A stretch of 64,000 nt of DNA, from the NCBI GenBank assembly GCA_949316495.1, contig OX439003.1, positions 22,444,295-22,508,294 of the forward strand, read 5' to 3'. Below the pieces are notes generated by a model, which worked only from the letters and a program-made list of their open reading frames with translations, had not been told where the DNA came from and made no database searches. The stretch's first letter is position 1; each line of letters starts with the position of its first letter. This document shows positions 39,201 to 54,200 of this stretch, piece after piece. This DNA is from Amphiduros pacificus (lineage: Eukaryota; Annelida; Polychaeta; Phyllodocida; Hesionidae). A program made the translations under genes and the position numbers.

Positions 39201-42200
39201 ATAAAACTGAACAGATCGGCCTCCGAGCCCGATATTTTAAGTCACTCTGCAAGAAGTTGGCATCGCTTCCGGTGTATACACTTTGAAAGTGCTTTTCATT
39301 TGACGTAAAAATAGGTACAAAGTTGCCAGATTCCTAATGGCTGTTGATCATGGTAATAAACATGTAGTAATGTTGTAATGAAATAGGACATATCTGTATA
39401 ACATATTCTCTATTATGTCTTTAAAATTTCAAAACAGTGTTTTGTAAAACTATGTTGTCATTTTTAATGTGTATCAATCTAAATCCCTCATGACAAATAT
39501 TCAAAGTGAAATTGTTTAGGATAGGCTTTGGGAGTACATAGAATAAGGAAATGGTGAACGATTTTGGAGTAGGCTGTGTTACTGTGATATTTACTTTGGA
39601 ATAGGCTGTACATGTATGTCAGTCATATTCAGACATAATTGGTGGAATGGACTTATGCCCATAAAATCGAGATTTGCTAAAGACTTTGCAATGATCATGA
39701 TCCGTATATCAGTAATATCTGTAGACTTTAGAATGGACTGTACGCCTAAAAGTAGACAGTGCTCACTTTGTACTGGGCTAAATGTCTATATATTGATGTG
39801 GGACAGACTTCAAAATGGGCTATATGTCTATATATAGATGTGGGACAGGATTTGGAATGGGTTGTATGTCTATATGAAGATGTGATGGAATGGATGGAGT
39901 GTCCATATGTAAATGTGGTGTAGACTTTGGAATTGACGGTATGTCTATATATAGAGGCGGTGCAGACTGTGAAATGGACGGTATGTCTATATATATATAC
40001 GTGGTGAAGACTATGGAATGGACGGTATGTCTATATATAGATGTGGTGCAGACTATGGAATGGACGGTATGTCTATATATAGATGTGGTGCAGACTTACC
40101 TATCAGGCGAAACACAGACTCCTCGCTTCTTGTTTTCCTGACAAAGCCTCCTGAAATCTGTCAGCGTGTCTCGGCAATGCCTGTCCAAAAGACAATTCTT
40201 CCTCACTCCAATACATGAAATGTGATTCTTGGGCAGATCCTCGCTATCGTCATCCATGTCATCATCATAGTCATCGAAATCATCATCATAATCATCGACG
40301 TCTGAATCTGTTTTGCTTCGCTTCTTATTTGAGGAGACGTCTACGTGGTACCACCCTGCCCCGCTGTCCTCGTACCTCGAGGTCGGAGAAGGCGTCGCTA
40401 AAAACAAAAATGGATAATATCATATACACAATGGTCATGGCCTTGATATTAATGTAAAATCATTCAAATATTCATTGCGAAAGTCGAACCAATGCAAAGC
40501 AACACACGTTTTGTTCTCTGTAATATTTCCAATATGGTATTTTGTATTTCTATTAAGGTATCAGAAATCTGTATGTGTTGTATCTGAGAATGTATACATT
40601 ATAGTTGGTCATAACAATACTCTCCTCGGCACATCCTCGATTAATACCAAGTTCTGCAAATTTAGATCAGGATTGACAATTTTAGGAGACCACACCCAGT
40701 TCAAGCTTTTTTTAGCAGCCGATAGACAATTTGTCAAATATGTCATCACATTTGTAACATGGCCAATTGGTGTCATTGCTATTATTATCCTAAGTGGGTG
40801 CAACAACAACTGAGTTGAGAATTTAGTGACATGTATACCAAAATAGCCAGATTAAAATAGTTTTAGCAAAGGATGGACCATTAATATTCAAGGAAGGAGA
40901 AAACAATCTTGACTTTTACCTTCTTGTGCAAAGCTATTGTGTCAGGTCTCACCATGAAATGACTGAAGTAACGTGAAAAGTGATGTATAAACCCTGAGTA
41001 ACCTGGTATATCAATGGTATACTTTTTCAACCAGATATTCCCCTCCCTCTCCCAAATTATAAATGATCCTTCCTAAATTACTTTAGGACATATGCAATGA
41101 GCACGTGTACACGTGTACAGATGAATTTTTGTGCATGAGTACGTACATGACCCAACCAATTGCCTAACTATACGGTAACTGCATGCTAATATGTGGGGAA
41201 AACGCAACGTATTGTGGCAGAGGTAGTATATGACTCTACCTCGTCATGAAGACTATCATAACAATAGTTGCTGATTACAAATCTAGTCAAGATGTATATT
41301 TCTAGTCATCCGAGCAAGCACCAGATTGAAGGAGGCACTAAATGACCTTCTGGTGTCAATATTGTGCTAACAAAACATTGATTTATTCCTGGCCCTCAAT
41401 ATATATACTGAGAATTCATTGAACCAGTTTTGCATCTTTCATGATATGTTTATCCCTGATTAATCTTTTCTTCTCGGATTAATCTTCGGAACAACCAGCT
41501 GAATGTTTGCTTTTTTATGATCTTTTTAATTATGATATCTAAAGAGTTCAAGAGGGTTTACCCAGCATATATCTGAACTGATGTCAGTCAGTTCATCAGA
41601 TTCTACTATCAGTTTGCATTGAATAAGACACCCTCTTCTTCTGTTGTTATAATGCATGGCATGTCCTTGTCTCGGTGCAAAACGTGACTTTCAGTGGCAG
41701 GAAACGAAACGACAGACGACGAATGCGACACACTCTTCGTGATTAAAAATAAGTGAAAATCGATCAATATGATATGTTTAGAGTACCTCTCATGATGAGA
41801 CTAAATGGTGTGTTCTACCTTTTCATGGGAAACTAGAGCGTTTCCCAACTTCTATAATCGTAACCCCTGGAGTTCAGTTTAATTCTGTTGTGCTTATGAC
41901 TGAATAGTGCATCTGTTGGGGATTAAAAAAATAATCTTAATCTTAAAATCTATACGCGGTTTCAAACAACGTCTATAGTGAAGCCGGTTTTATTTCCTAC
42001 TTTAAACAGCACATGCAGAAAACAGTGCAACCCGCCTAATTATATAAGATAATTATCATATATTTTGACAAAGTTGTGTGTTGTCAATAATTTAAGAAGT
42101 AATCTATAAAGAATGTAGGCGGAAGCGCTAGAGATATAGACATAAAGAGGAACTGATGTATGATCAAAGTAGAATTTTTTATGAAGAATGGACACAATCT

Positions 42201-45200
42201 GTGATAGAGTTTCTCGCTGACATGGCGGGCAAAAACCCCTAATAAATATAACTTCATTATCTCTCCAACGCTTTACGGTTTCTTTTTCAACAATGCCGAC
42301 CAAGCAAACAGTTTTGGATGAGGGACAAATTTTTATATTTCCCTGGTGAATGTTGGCGGAAGAAGCATGCAAAAGTGTGATCCAATTTTTGTTGTTGATT
42401 TTCGTAGTGGTGAGGCCTTTGCATGGGTTTTCAGATGCAATGTTATGATCGTGCGCATGGCCCAGCCAGAGAGGCACGGCGATGTATAATAATTAGTGAC
42501 AGAATGCCAATGCTCGCTGACAGATGTCAGACATAAGCTACTCATTCCTGCTTGCCTCTCCCCACTTCACCACTACTAAGTAGTTTTTTTTCAGTTAGAT
42601 GTAGCTTGATACTAATGCACGCTCCGATCACCACGGACCTAATACCGCTTGACACCGGACCTTCCGAGGTGCGCCTTTTTCTTTTAAGGTTAGATCCTGT
42701 AGGGGTTTTTATAACAGGATAACAATGCAAATGGTACATTGAATGCGATAAGGTGAACACATTTCCTTTTAAGCACCAACTCTTTGCTTTATTATATCAA
42801 TGCTGACACCCTTAAACAGGAAAAAGGAAAATTCTTAGGAGTGTCTTTGATCATTACAGAAAGCCATGTTGAACATACTTCAAATCTAGAAAGTTTAGTA
42901 TTTTTACCATAAAGATAACTATCATCAAATATTACATATCATTTTCATACATGCCCGGAATTTTTGCAGCTTTATATAGTGCAAGATAACGCTTGTCTCA
43001 TCCTCCTGCTCTTTCTGATTAAAGGTAACTGGCTAGGCAGACAACAATAATGAAGAATACGTGAATTCTTGAGACCTTATATTTTCTGCAGGGAAGGGAG
43101 TACGTCGTGATTACTGAGGTTGCTTTAATTACACTTTCAATTACTGCTATAGCTGCTGCCAGCTAGGTATTTCCATCTTCTTGTGAGTTTTTGTGGTTGA
43201 TGAGTGAGACCCGGTACCCTCAAATGACACCTTCTAAATATAGCTTATACTTTGTCTTTCTTTGAGAAGTTTGCGTTGTAACCGGGTTTAATTGATTGGA
43301 TCGTTTGTTATGTATTGAGGCGAAAACTGGCAGGCCCAGTCATAACGTCTCCAACCACCTGACCGGCCTCAGTGGCTTTTGGATTCCAACATGCATTTTA
43401 TCCCCCATTCCAAGAATATACAACAACCCGCAACCAAAATACAATGAAAAATGATGGATATGGAAAAGGAGAACATTTTTTTTCTCGACAAGAGAAAACG
43501 GTGGCAGGTGTTTGCAACATGCAAGAAAGTGGTTAGTTCTTGTTATAGAATGGCGGAGAGACACGTGTTGAACAGAGGAAGAATTCTTGGTACCTCGCCA
43601 CACAGCGGCAATATGTCATATATCATAACTTTATAGTGGGCAGGTGTGTGTGCACCTAATCTAATCCACTCCTGGCATATCTGATATGATTCAAGTAGAT
43701 GCAATAAAACTCAGTTATAATGATACAAATCTACTCTGTGTACGACTGGGTGCCATTTGTCGCTTTTTGTGACAAATCCAATTAGCAAAGTAGTTCTGGA
43801 GTTTAGACTCGCTCGGAAAAAAATCCTATTATTTGCATTATTTATTTGGAACCATCCATTTTGCTTCCTTAAATTGGAAACTCAATTTCTAGCATGACAT
43901 CTGCCGGCTAAAGTGTGTCTTCTGGTCCCTAAAATGATCATATATGTTGGTGGGGAGACTGGCGTCTGTTTAGGTCAAGAATTGATAAATATACTATGGC
44001 CCAGTGTAACTGCCGCATGAGCAGGATCTGGCAATAAAGGCCAATACTACAATAGTGGTTTTGGTGGGGAGTCATGTTTTATGTGTAGTGTCCAAGGCCC
44101 TTGGCCCCCTTTCCAGCCACTAGTGCCACGCTTGCCTCTCGTAAATAACTCCTACAGCATGAACTTCCGACAAAAGTCAATTTTCAGGTGAGAACGGTTG
44201 CATGAATAATTTAAACTTTCCATGCCATTTACAACACAGACGGCGCGTCTGGTTTGGTTTCACGCCGGCTGTCTCTACCATTTAGGGTAGGAAATCCATG
44301 GTATACATACTAACGTGCCCACGTGTCCATACACGGACATAGTTGTGCTATTTACACCCAGAGGTGGCGCATTATGGTCACCCCAGGCAAGGAAAGTGGA
44401 GCCTTTCTCTTGTTTTTGTTCACACCCTAATCACAGTTCGCTTAATAGGATATGTAAAATGTCTTTGCTTACTAAGGCGCTTTGTGTCAATTTGTTTCAA
44501 ATTCAGTTGTTAAATTATTTTTTTTATCAGTCCGACCTTTAAGCAGATAAAATAAATGATACAAAATCACCCAAAAATCACGGAACTAATGCAGCTTGTA
44601 ACAAGAAAATCAGCTACCTGACTTAATGTGGAACAAGTATTCAATGAAATAGAATTTTCTAATAATAAATGAGTAATCTTGCTTGTAATGAGAATTCACA
44701 CAAAATTGATAATTAACTGAATGAATATCGCTGTGGCCTTTTTATTCCATAATAAAACAGAAGGAAACAGAAAAGAAATATCGCCAGTACATATTCAATA
44801 TGAATAATCTATCTGCTAACCATGCGTAGATTAAAACTCAAGTTCCACAGTTTGAAATGGATTGATAACAAAATATTCTGTTTTTTTTTAAATTGAGTAC
44901 CCTCTTTATAATAAAAGTGTACACCTGTAAATGGCGTGTTTGTGGTTTAAAGGAAGTAAGGAAGGTGTTTCTAATCTGGTGACATGGGCATCCCGCTCCA
45001 TGTTGACACGTGCACTATTGGCAATTTATTGATGGGATGTGCTTGATAATCCCACCGTCTCAGTCTTCATTACTAGGTGATTAGCTCTTGAAAGATGGTT
45101 GTTTGTCTTTCGCAGTTCTATGAGAGGTATAAGTACGAGCTCATTTCCATCTTATAGAATGTTGATTTACATGTGATAACATGCTAATTGTCAGGATATC

Positions 45201-48200
45201 TGCATTCAGTGTGTTTTAAAGACATCTGCTCACATAAGCTGCACGCTCTCTCGTATCCTCTTCACGTCGAGTTGTTGTTTCAAAAGAGATTGTGTGACAG
45301 ACACGTGAAACACAGTGGCGACAGGTAAATACGAATATATATGGCGTAGAATTTGCTTAATCTGCCCATGACAACAATAATCAAGAAAAATCTGAACAGA
45401 AATTCATGTGAGATGGATGAGTAATGTACGAAACATGAATTGCAGGTACACATAGATCATAATTCATTCAATCTTGGAAACAGCCCTGGACCATGATTTC
45501 AATAATCAATCTGTTTATACACACCAAATATGAAGAGAATGAGCGATAATAGGGGCAAGTAGAGGTCTGGCCAAAAGACAAATGGCTACTCAGGGGACGT
45601 TATCCTTGGCCAATGTATACAAAGTGGTTTGATTTGAGGAGGCAAAGGGTGATAAATGGTGGAGACTGCTCAAATATCGTCCACTCTCCAGGGTGATGAA
45701 TAAGTCACTACCTTACCATGGGTCTCACAAATATTTATCCCTTAATTTGTTTTCCTAAATTCAAACAGACACATATACAGACATTGCAGCTTACAATCTT
45801 TGCTGCCGCTTCAGTAAGGTGCCCTTTGGGCCATAATGTATATGAAATCAATTTAAATGTACTTTTTGTCCTTTTGAGTTCAAGTTGGTGTGATTCATGG
45901 TGTTGGCAGAGGTTATGAACCATCCAGAAGTCAGTCGTCTGAGGGACTGATCTTGTCTTCGACACTGCAGCAAATGTCAGTAGGTCCCTGTGGGTGTTGC
46001 GGCGATGCAGGTAGCACGCTGGTGTTGACATTGCACCCCCCATGTCCGACCAAGACACATCTGACACCAGGATACCTCCCGATCCCTCAGGATACATTCA
46101 CCAGGCTCATCTCACAACATAGGAATGATACTATATCTCCCAGTGATGGAGACGAAGATAAAGCTTCTCGCAACAACATCTCATTGGTCATCTCCTCATC
46201 CTTCTCATCTACTTGATTTACCAATCAAAAGTGGTTTGCGCCTCAAAGTAGTGTTGGGATTGAATCAAGATATACCGAAATCAAAAGAGAAACATCGATC
46301 AAAAAGACGCCATACAATTTTGGTATATACAGCTTATTACGGTTATACAATATTATAGAGAAATTGAAATGGATGAAAGAACACTTAACATTCTTTCTTA
46401 AAATTCAAATGTTAAAGCAGATGAAATTATGTATTTATTACCAATATTTGTTACTAATTTCAATATATCGTGGAGTTATTTCCTAAAAATGTTCTTGGAT
46501 GTCACTCAATATGTTTGACTTTGAGGGAGGGTTTTTATGTTTATAAATTAGTAGCATTTGGGGTGTATTGAAATGCATGACAGGAGTAAATATTGCATGA
46601 AAGCATCGAAGCAAGAACAAAAAAAATAGTGTAAAAGCAAAACTTAATATAATTAAGGACATTGGTACAACAGCTCTTCTCACAAGCGTTTTTTGTCCAG
46701 TGATACCTTTGAAATAATCACATTCACACTAAGAACACAAGTAATTCTCTTTTATGTGACACTCTTTTCCTAACTAGCTTGTTGGGTGGTTTTTGTCAAA
46801 CTCTGAAATGTCACCGACTTCTCTCAGTAGGCACTGTTATTTCTCACGAATGGAGCGCTTGGGAAAACTCTTCTAAACTTAACAATCGTAGTGTTTACTT
46901 TCAAAGCAATCTGTTCTCCCAATGCAAATCCCCACGCAACGATTTTGTGTGATGTATGGTTTTTATACAGGGCAATGGTGACTTTATTAAACGCAATGAC
47001 CCAGTGCCTGACTATGCAGGAGACCACTGATCTACTCAACTGAGCAACAGGTCTGCCACACAATGGCTTATACCACACGCACAACTCCGTCCTGCCGGGA
47101 TGCACTGCAACTTTCTGGCGGCCATAATCGTCATGTTGGGGCATTGCGGAACGCCAGGAGGATTGTGGGATTCACAAAACCAGGATGTTAATTGGCGCAC
47201 TCTTCAAGCAGCTGCAAATGGAAGCTGCTGTGGAAGACTGACTGATACGTGGAGCGTGACGAGCCACAACAGTACCCCAGACCGATTACTGCTATGGCTA
47301 CGTGTGGATTAGGGACGATTGCCTACTGCAGGGGATTCCTACGTGGACAGCCAAATTGAATTTTTAAGTAAAAGTCAATTAAACTGTGCAGCTTTATCTC
47401 TCACCTGTATGGCGAGTCCTCCGATCTTGAAGATAAGCAACGCTGCATGGCGTGCAATGTGCAGAGGGATGGCAAGTTCTGGCTTTTCTTCAGATAGGGC
47501 ATGGCATAGCGCAAGTCATCATAACAAACAAAACCAGAACGCTCATTTTTGATCAGAGTGTTATTATCACTCTCTCACAATATCATATTTGTTACTAAAG
47601 CTGTTTATTGTCTAGGCATGAATCGACGAGGTGTTGTTTTATTTCAGCACTAGTTCATGGCGGGAAATGTGCCATTTGGGGTGAGTCCACTCTGACACAG
47701 TGGTAGGGAAGTTGTGGCTTCTACTTTGATGTATTTGGTGAACCCTGGCTCCCTCTAGTTGGCCCTGCCCACTTGAGTAAGCAGCTGCTCACAGATCTCG
47801 TCTGACTATTGCATTCAGCAGGACCAGTCCGCAGCAGGTCCTTGATTAAAGGCTGAGGCCGAATAACGGTGTGATTACCTCGAATGATTACCCTCCCCCA
47901 GTCTCGTACTGACACACTCCTCACAGAGATCACAACACCCACGTTTTTCACTTGTCGAACACAGAGAAAAGAACCACTGCTCAGAGAGTGCATTTTACGA
48001 CAGAGCCATTTTGTGGCAGTGGCCTCGATTGGAGGTCAGAAATACGCGGCGGCTACTCCATCACTGGGTCCTACATGAAAGCTATTTGTAACACTCATAA
48101 GTGAAATGGCCTGCTGAACGGCAAAAATACTTTGACAAATGAATTATGACCTTCTCCAGCCGATCAATGTCTTTCCAAAGTCAACAAAGGATCGTACAGG

Positions 48201-51200
48201 TGTATTGGATTGATATTTTCGTCTAACCTTTATGTCTATTTTTGTTGTGACTAGATGTTTAAAGCAATTAAATCAGGAGAGAATGAATCATAAATTCATT
48301 TTGTGTGAAATAATACAATTTTGCCTTAAGCACGAATTAAAGTGGCATTCAAAATACAATCTGAGAGGGAAGATGTAATCTTGCGGCTTATTGATAGAAG
48401 TGATGTTTGTATAATATCTCTGAAGATTGAGATATTTTGACTGCTAAATAATAGGTGCCAGAAACCACACATTAATCATTTATTGCCACTGGAGGAAAAC
48501 ATCTGTAATATGTGAAAAGCTACCCCCATCTTGCCAATAGCTATCCTACCCGCACCACAAAAGCTTATGAAATAATAACTATCCGGCATAATGCTTGCTA
48601 AGACTAAGATAATCCATTTGGCCGGGAAGACGGGCCACTTGCATGCAAAGTCAGCAGTTGGGTGTCCATCGTGGGGAGGGTGATGGAGGGAGGTAGGCGC
48701 TGGCAGTTCTCTGGCGCACCAAGCTTTCATAAAGTCTACTTCAAATGAACAACAGCATCACAGCCATGGGGTCCACGTGGAATGAGTCTGTGTGACAATT
48801 ATTCTCTATGTTATAGGCCTGTCTCTATGATCTCATCTACCCCGTGACATCTCGTCCATCTTCCGGTCCTCTGTGACTAACACACCAGCCTTACTCATTT
48901 TCGTTTATTATTAAAGTCTTGGCTCCTATTCTGGGTGCCTTGTATCTGAGCCACAGACAGTCGGGTCCGCAGTGACGCTAGGGCTTATTTGTAAAATCTT
49001 CACAACTCCTCTAAGAACAATATGACATTCATGCGTGTGTCAGAGATTGTGGCTGAGTTATATTCTTGCCGTGGGAATTCTAGGTTTCTTGAGATATTGT
49101 GATGTGTTATTTCTTGTCCTGCCCTTTATCTGAGCCATCTTGAAAATTGAAAATGTGATAATTTCACTGTACAAATGACCTTTTTAGCTATGCTGATCAT
49201 GTCATATTTCTATTTTTATTTGTCTGCAGTGATGTCATTCTCTCTATCCTTCAACTTCAATACTTCAATCTTCTCCTCTGAAATTACCTGTCTGAGGTAT
49301 TAGCTATTAATAGGTAAGATGTTGTGGTTTTAGGAGACCAATTCTCTCAATTTTACATTCAATCTTTTAACTTTTTTAATGATATTAAAAAAACCATAAT
49401 AGCTATCAGTGAGTGCACAAAAAGGCTGGCATTTTATACAACATTACAAATATCAGCCAATGAGAACCGAAATAACAATAAATTCAATATTCACCATACA
49501 TTTTGATTTACCAAAATTTGCTCAAATCTGCTCATGGAGAGGAATAAAATGATCGCTTATGAAGCAATTTACCGGCATTTTCAGAAAATGTTCAAAAATA
49601 TTGCAATAAAGTAATGACCAGCGGAGCGCTAAGCCATTGACCTATGTTTAATATCAATATTGCCTTAAAATAATATTAACAGCTTATGGTTGAAATCAAA
49701 ATGTTATTTAGTGTAGAGCTAAAATTACAATCAGTGTGATTGCATGGATGTCTGCTTGTGGTGTGTGATTGTATGGTGGTCTGTACCCAGTATGAGGGTC
49801 AGGTCAGGCATGGTTGCCTGCTTGTGGAGTGTGATTGTATGGTGGTCTGTACCCAGTATAATGGTCAGGTCAGGCATGGTTGCCTGCTTGTGGTGTGTGA
49901 TTGTATGGTGATCTGTACCCAGTATGATGGTCAGGTCAGGCATGGTTGCCTGCTTGTGGTGTGTGATTGTATGGTGGTCTGTACCCAGAATGATGGTCAG
50001 GTCAGGCATGGTTGCCTGCTTGTGGTGTGTGATTGTATGGTGGTCTGTACCCAGTATAATGGTCAGGTCAGGCATGGTTGCCTGCTTGTGGTGTGTGATT
50101 GTATGGTGGTCTGTACCCAGTATGATGGTCAGGTCAGGCATGGTTGCCTGCTTGTGGTGTGTGATTGTATGATGGTCTGTACCCAGTATGATGGTCAGGT
50201 CAGGGATGGTTGCCTGCTTGTGGTGTGTGATTGTATGGTGGTCTGTACCCAGTATAATGGTCAGGTCAGGCATGGTTGCCTGCTTGTGGTGTGTGATTGT
50301 ATGATGGTCTGTACCCAGTATGATGGTCAGGTCAGGCATGGTTGCCTGTTTGTGGTGTGTGATTGTATGGTGGTCTGTACCCAGTATGATTATCAGGTCA
50401 GGTGGCTTGGTCGGATAATGGCAAGACGTAGCATGATGATATGTATGAAGTATGATCCGTGTGTGCAGGATATCCCAGTAGAATGATGGTCAGGCAATGT
50501 GATTGCATAGCGTCTTGGTAGTGTGATGGTCAGCTAATGTGATTGCATAGTGGCCTGGTATTGTAATGGTCAGCCAATATGACTGCATAGCGTCTTGGTA
50601 GTGTGATGGTCAGCTAATGTGATTGCATAGTGGCCTGGTAGTGTAATGGTCAGCCAATATGACTGCATAGTAGGCTGGTATTGTAATGGTATGCCAATGT
50701 GATTGCATAGTGGCCTGGTATTGTAATGGTCAGCCAATATGACTGCATAGTGTCTTGGTAGTGTAATGGTCAACCAATATGACTGCATAGTAGCCTGGCA
50801 GTGTAATGGTCAGCCACTGTGACTGCATAGTAGCCTGGCAGTGTAATGGTCAGCCAATGTGACTGCATAGTGGCCTGGCAGTGTAATGATCAGCCACTGT
50901 GACTGCATAGTAGCCTGGCAGTGTAATGGTCAGCCAATATGACTGCATAGTGGCCTGGTAGTGTAATGGTCAGCCAATATGACTGCATAGTAGCCTGGCA
51001 GTGTAATGGTCAGCCAATGAGATTGCATGGTAGTGGTTTCAGTTGGCACCTTGCCGCATGATCAATGTAACCCTCTTCCTCACACGTTTATCTACTTACC
51101 CAGAGGAGACTTCTATCATTCACTCCAAATAAAAGCTCCGGTATCTGCGAGACACCAGGATTGACTTCTGCTCAAGAGGCAGTGCCACATGTGCACACTA

Positions 51201-54200
51201 TGCACTAATCCATTATTCTGCTGTACTTGTGTTGGCACTGGTCTACTCTGGCTTGTAGTCAGGTCATCCTCACAAGCAAAAGATTCAATATTGCACTCAC
51301 TACATATTGTTTGGAATTTTGGAGCCAATCATGTCACATCAGATGAGTACTTTAAGAATGTATACTTAAAGAATTGAGGATGTAATTTATCTCTGAGTCA
51401 GAATTAAATGCCGATATTGTATGATGTTTTACATTTGTTCAGTAAACAAGGGACCATTAACTTCGGGACTTAAAACCTGTCAAAATACAAGGTTTTAAGA
51501 GGATGTTCCCACCATATGGAAATTAAGATTGAGGAACAGATGTTTAAGATAATGAACAGATAAATTGTTCATTAGCTTACATATGCTGCGACAAAAAGAT
51601 AAAAGGAAGCCATGACACAGTTTTCCAGGCAAACCAGCAGTCGATCATTTCCTCATAATATGCTCCAAAAGAGGACTTCTCTTTCTTATCAGTCCGTGCC
51701 GTCAAAGGTAAAAGGTTGCGTTCAGGATCAGCCACAAGTCATGACTATTCATACAAACCAGGCTATGTACAGATTGATGAAAATTCATAAATGTCTATTC
51801 ATACAGATTCTGATTTATACTAAACGGCAATTGTCTAGGTGAGACCACTAATAAGGTCGTGACCTAAGACCGGTCAAATCTGATTGGATGATACTTTGGT
51901 GGGTTCCAAATTCCGCCAAATACCGTCAATATAAGGCAGTGATAAGATTGAACAACTTGCATTATTATCGATGTAATGTAGAGTTATTTCCTTAATAATG
52001 ATAAACAATCTTAAATACTCATTTCTCAAGGAATGCACAACCACTACCATACAAACAGGTTCATCTTCGCACTGACAGAGTAAGGGAAAGGCAATGTGCA
52101 AAGAGTTAAATAGGGTCATTTCATATCTTCAATGCTGCCATCACCCTTTTTAACATTTGTTTGATAGAGAGTGTAAAATTTCGGTTTGATTGCTCAGTAG
52201 AACTTACAAATGCTGTCCAATGAACTTAACATTTCTAAACCATGCTAGAATCGTGATCCATAATTAATCCTGAGTTTTTTCAGATAATAGAGAACACGTT
52301 TTTGCATAGAATAAAAAGAGCAAAGTGATGACGTAAAGTTCGACTCCAGCATGGAAGGGCCCATTATTGCTTCATTTGTTTGTTGATCGTGCTGGGGATT
52401 TTCTCTGGTTCACCAACCTCACAGTATAGATCATAAACCCCACGGACCCAGATAATACCTAGAGACAAACATTTATTTTGTATTGTAAAGCATCATCATG
52501 TACACATTAAAATTTCATGAAAGAAATCAGCATGAAAATGATGTTTGCGTTATCCTTTGATATCCGCACAGAAAGCCTATTGAAAAGAGATATTGAGTCC
52601 CGAATTTTATCTATTTTTTTGGGCATTTTGTGAAGTCAAAGCCATGGATCATCAGCAATAATTTGTTGTTGACAACTCAGCGGAGAAAATAAGAAGCTCA
52701 TATTTTACCATTGTCAAGGTATGACAAATCTGCGGATGCCGGCAACATGGAGTTGAAAGGTTGATGGCAAATAGAACAACCAATTACGTAGTGCACATAC
52801 ATTATTATCAGTGATATTAGCTGGTGACAGGACAATATTGAGCTTCAAATCTGCAAATCAGACATTAAATGAGGATTATATCTGCGATAAACAGACAAAA
52901 TCACACCAAAAATATCAACAACATAAACGTGATTAAAACACCTTGTTAAAAACAATTTTTTCTCAATAAAAATGAAACAACAGGAAATGTGCAATATCAT
53001 ATTCGTGTTGATCTGGTAATAGGTATCATAAAGTAGCATAATATCATTGTCACTTCTGGAACCTAAACTTGTCTCCGCCATTTACTGTTTTCCATATAGA
53101 TATTCAATAACATGTCTGAGATCGGTAAATGAGTGTGGATTACATAATGATATTTTATGTCCGATAATCGGTCTTTGTTTAAGGGTGAATTCTAAAACGC
53201 TGACAAATGTAAGATCTCGTTTAACTACTGTACTCAATAATTATATGAGATTAGTTCGTACAAGAAGAGGTTATACAGATTCAAAGTACAAAATATGATA
53301 GTTAGAAATGGAATTCATAACGGAAATCTTCATTAATCCAAAACATTAAAACAGATTACTCTGGCTATGTTAAATCAGAGGCCATGTTGATTCACATTAA
53401 GCACTCCAGTATCTAAAGGTAATACAAAGTTACAGATGATATATGAATTTAGAAGAGAGACCAATAATCAGAAAGAAGTGAACATGACTTCATTAAATAT
53501 AAAAAGCTTTCCCGTACTTTACTGAAAACTTCTCCAAAGTGAATTTGTGAACTTGAAAACACGGTCATGTTAACGTGTTAACAGAATAGTGCTAAGAGGA
53601 CTCAGTCATCAGGGATGAAGCCACAGAGATAGGTGATTGATGTCTGCTTCTCTTACCCTTCTCTTCCTTGAAAGCTTGTTATGGAGGTCACAACATTCCA
53701 TTAATGAATTCATCAAAGGTTTTATGACTCTGACCTCCGATACGTATATTATGGTTATATTCTCTACATTCTAGAGATAAATGGTTTCGCTCATTTTTTA
53801 TGTGAATTGCAAAAGTGGGTGTAACAAGTGTTTTCGCTAACATGTGATTTATATACACAATATGAAATATAAGTAACTGCAAATGTATTGGAATGTAATG
53901 AGATTTCATTGCAGGGTGGTATCATGAAAAAATTGATTTAACAGAATTGTAATTAATATTAGTTACAAGTGAAAATGTCACATGGAGTTGATTTGTAAAA
54001 GATGGCTGGACCTTTAAACAAGACTAATTAAGGTCTTCAATACATTACTTTGAGATGTTATCAATCACAATGCCGACCGCTGTAACACACTCTGAGAGGA
54101 ACTCTCCTTTCACCAAAAGAAATAAAAGGGGAAGAAAGAGAATGCATGCTTTGTAATCCCTGATTATGTTGTCTGTAAAGCCTTTACCAGGCAGACTAAT

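Noticed and set aside
41099-41118. Palindromic ACGTGTACACGT with E-box-like CACGTG
   Set aside because: Too short and AT/GT-biased to claim as a regulatory site without other evidence.
42040-42477. 145-codon minus-strand frame in receptor intron 3
   Set aside because: It begins with GTG, not ATG, matches no family I know and sits inside an intron of the same strand; no good splice signals frame it.
49731-50486. Long open frames on both strands (248 codons plus, 202 codons minus) with 22-residue repeats
   Set aside because: They are a direct result of a 66-bp tandem unit without stops in those frames. They lack splice or start context, and both strands cannot plausibly code.
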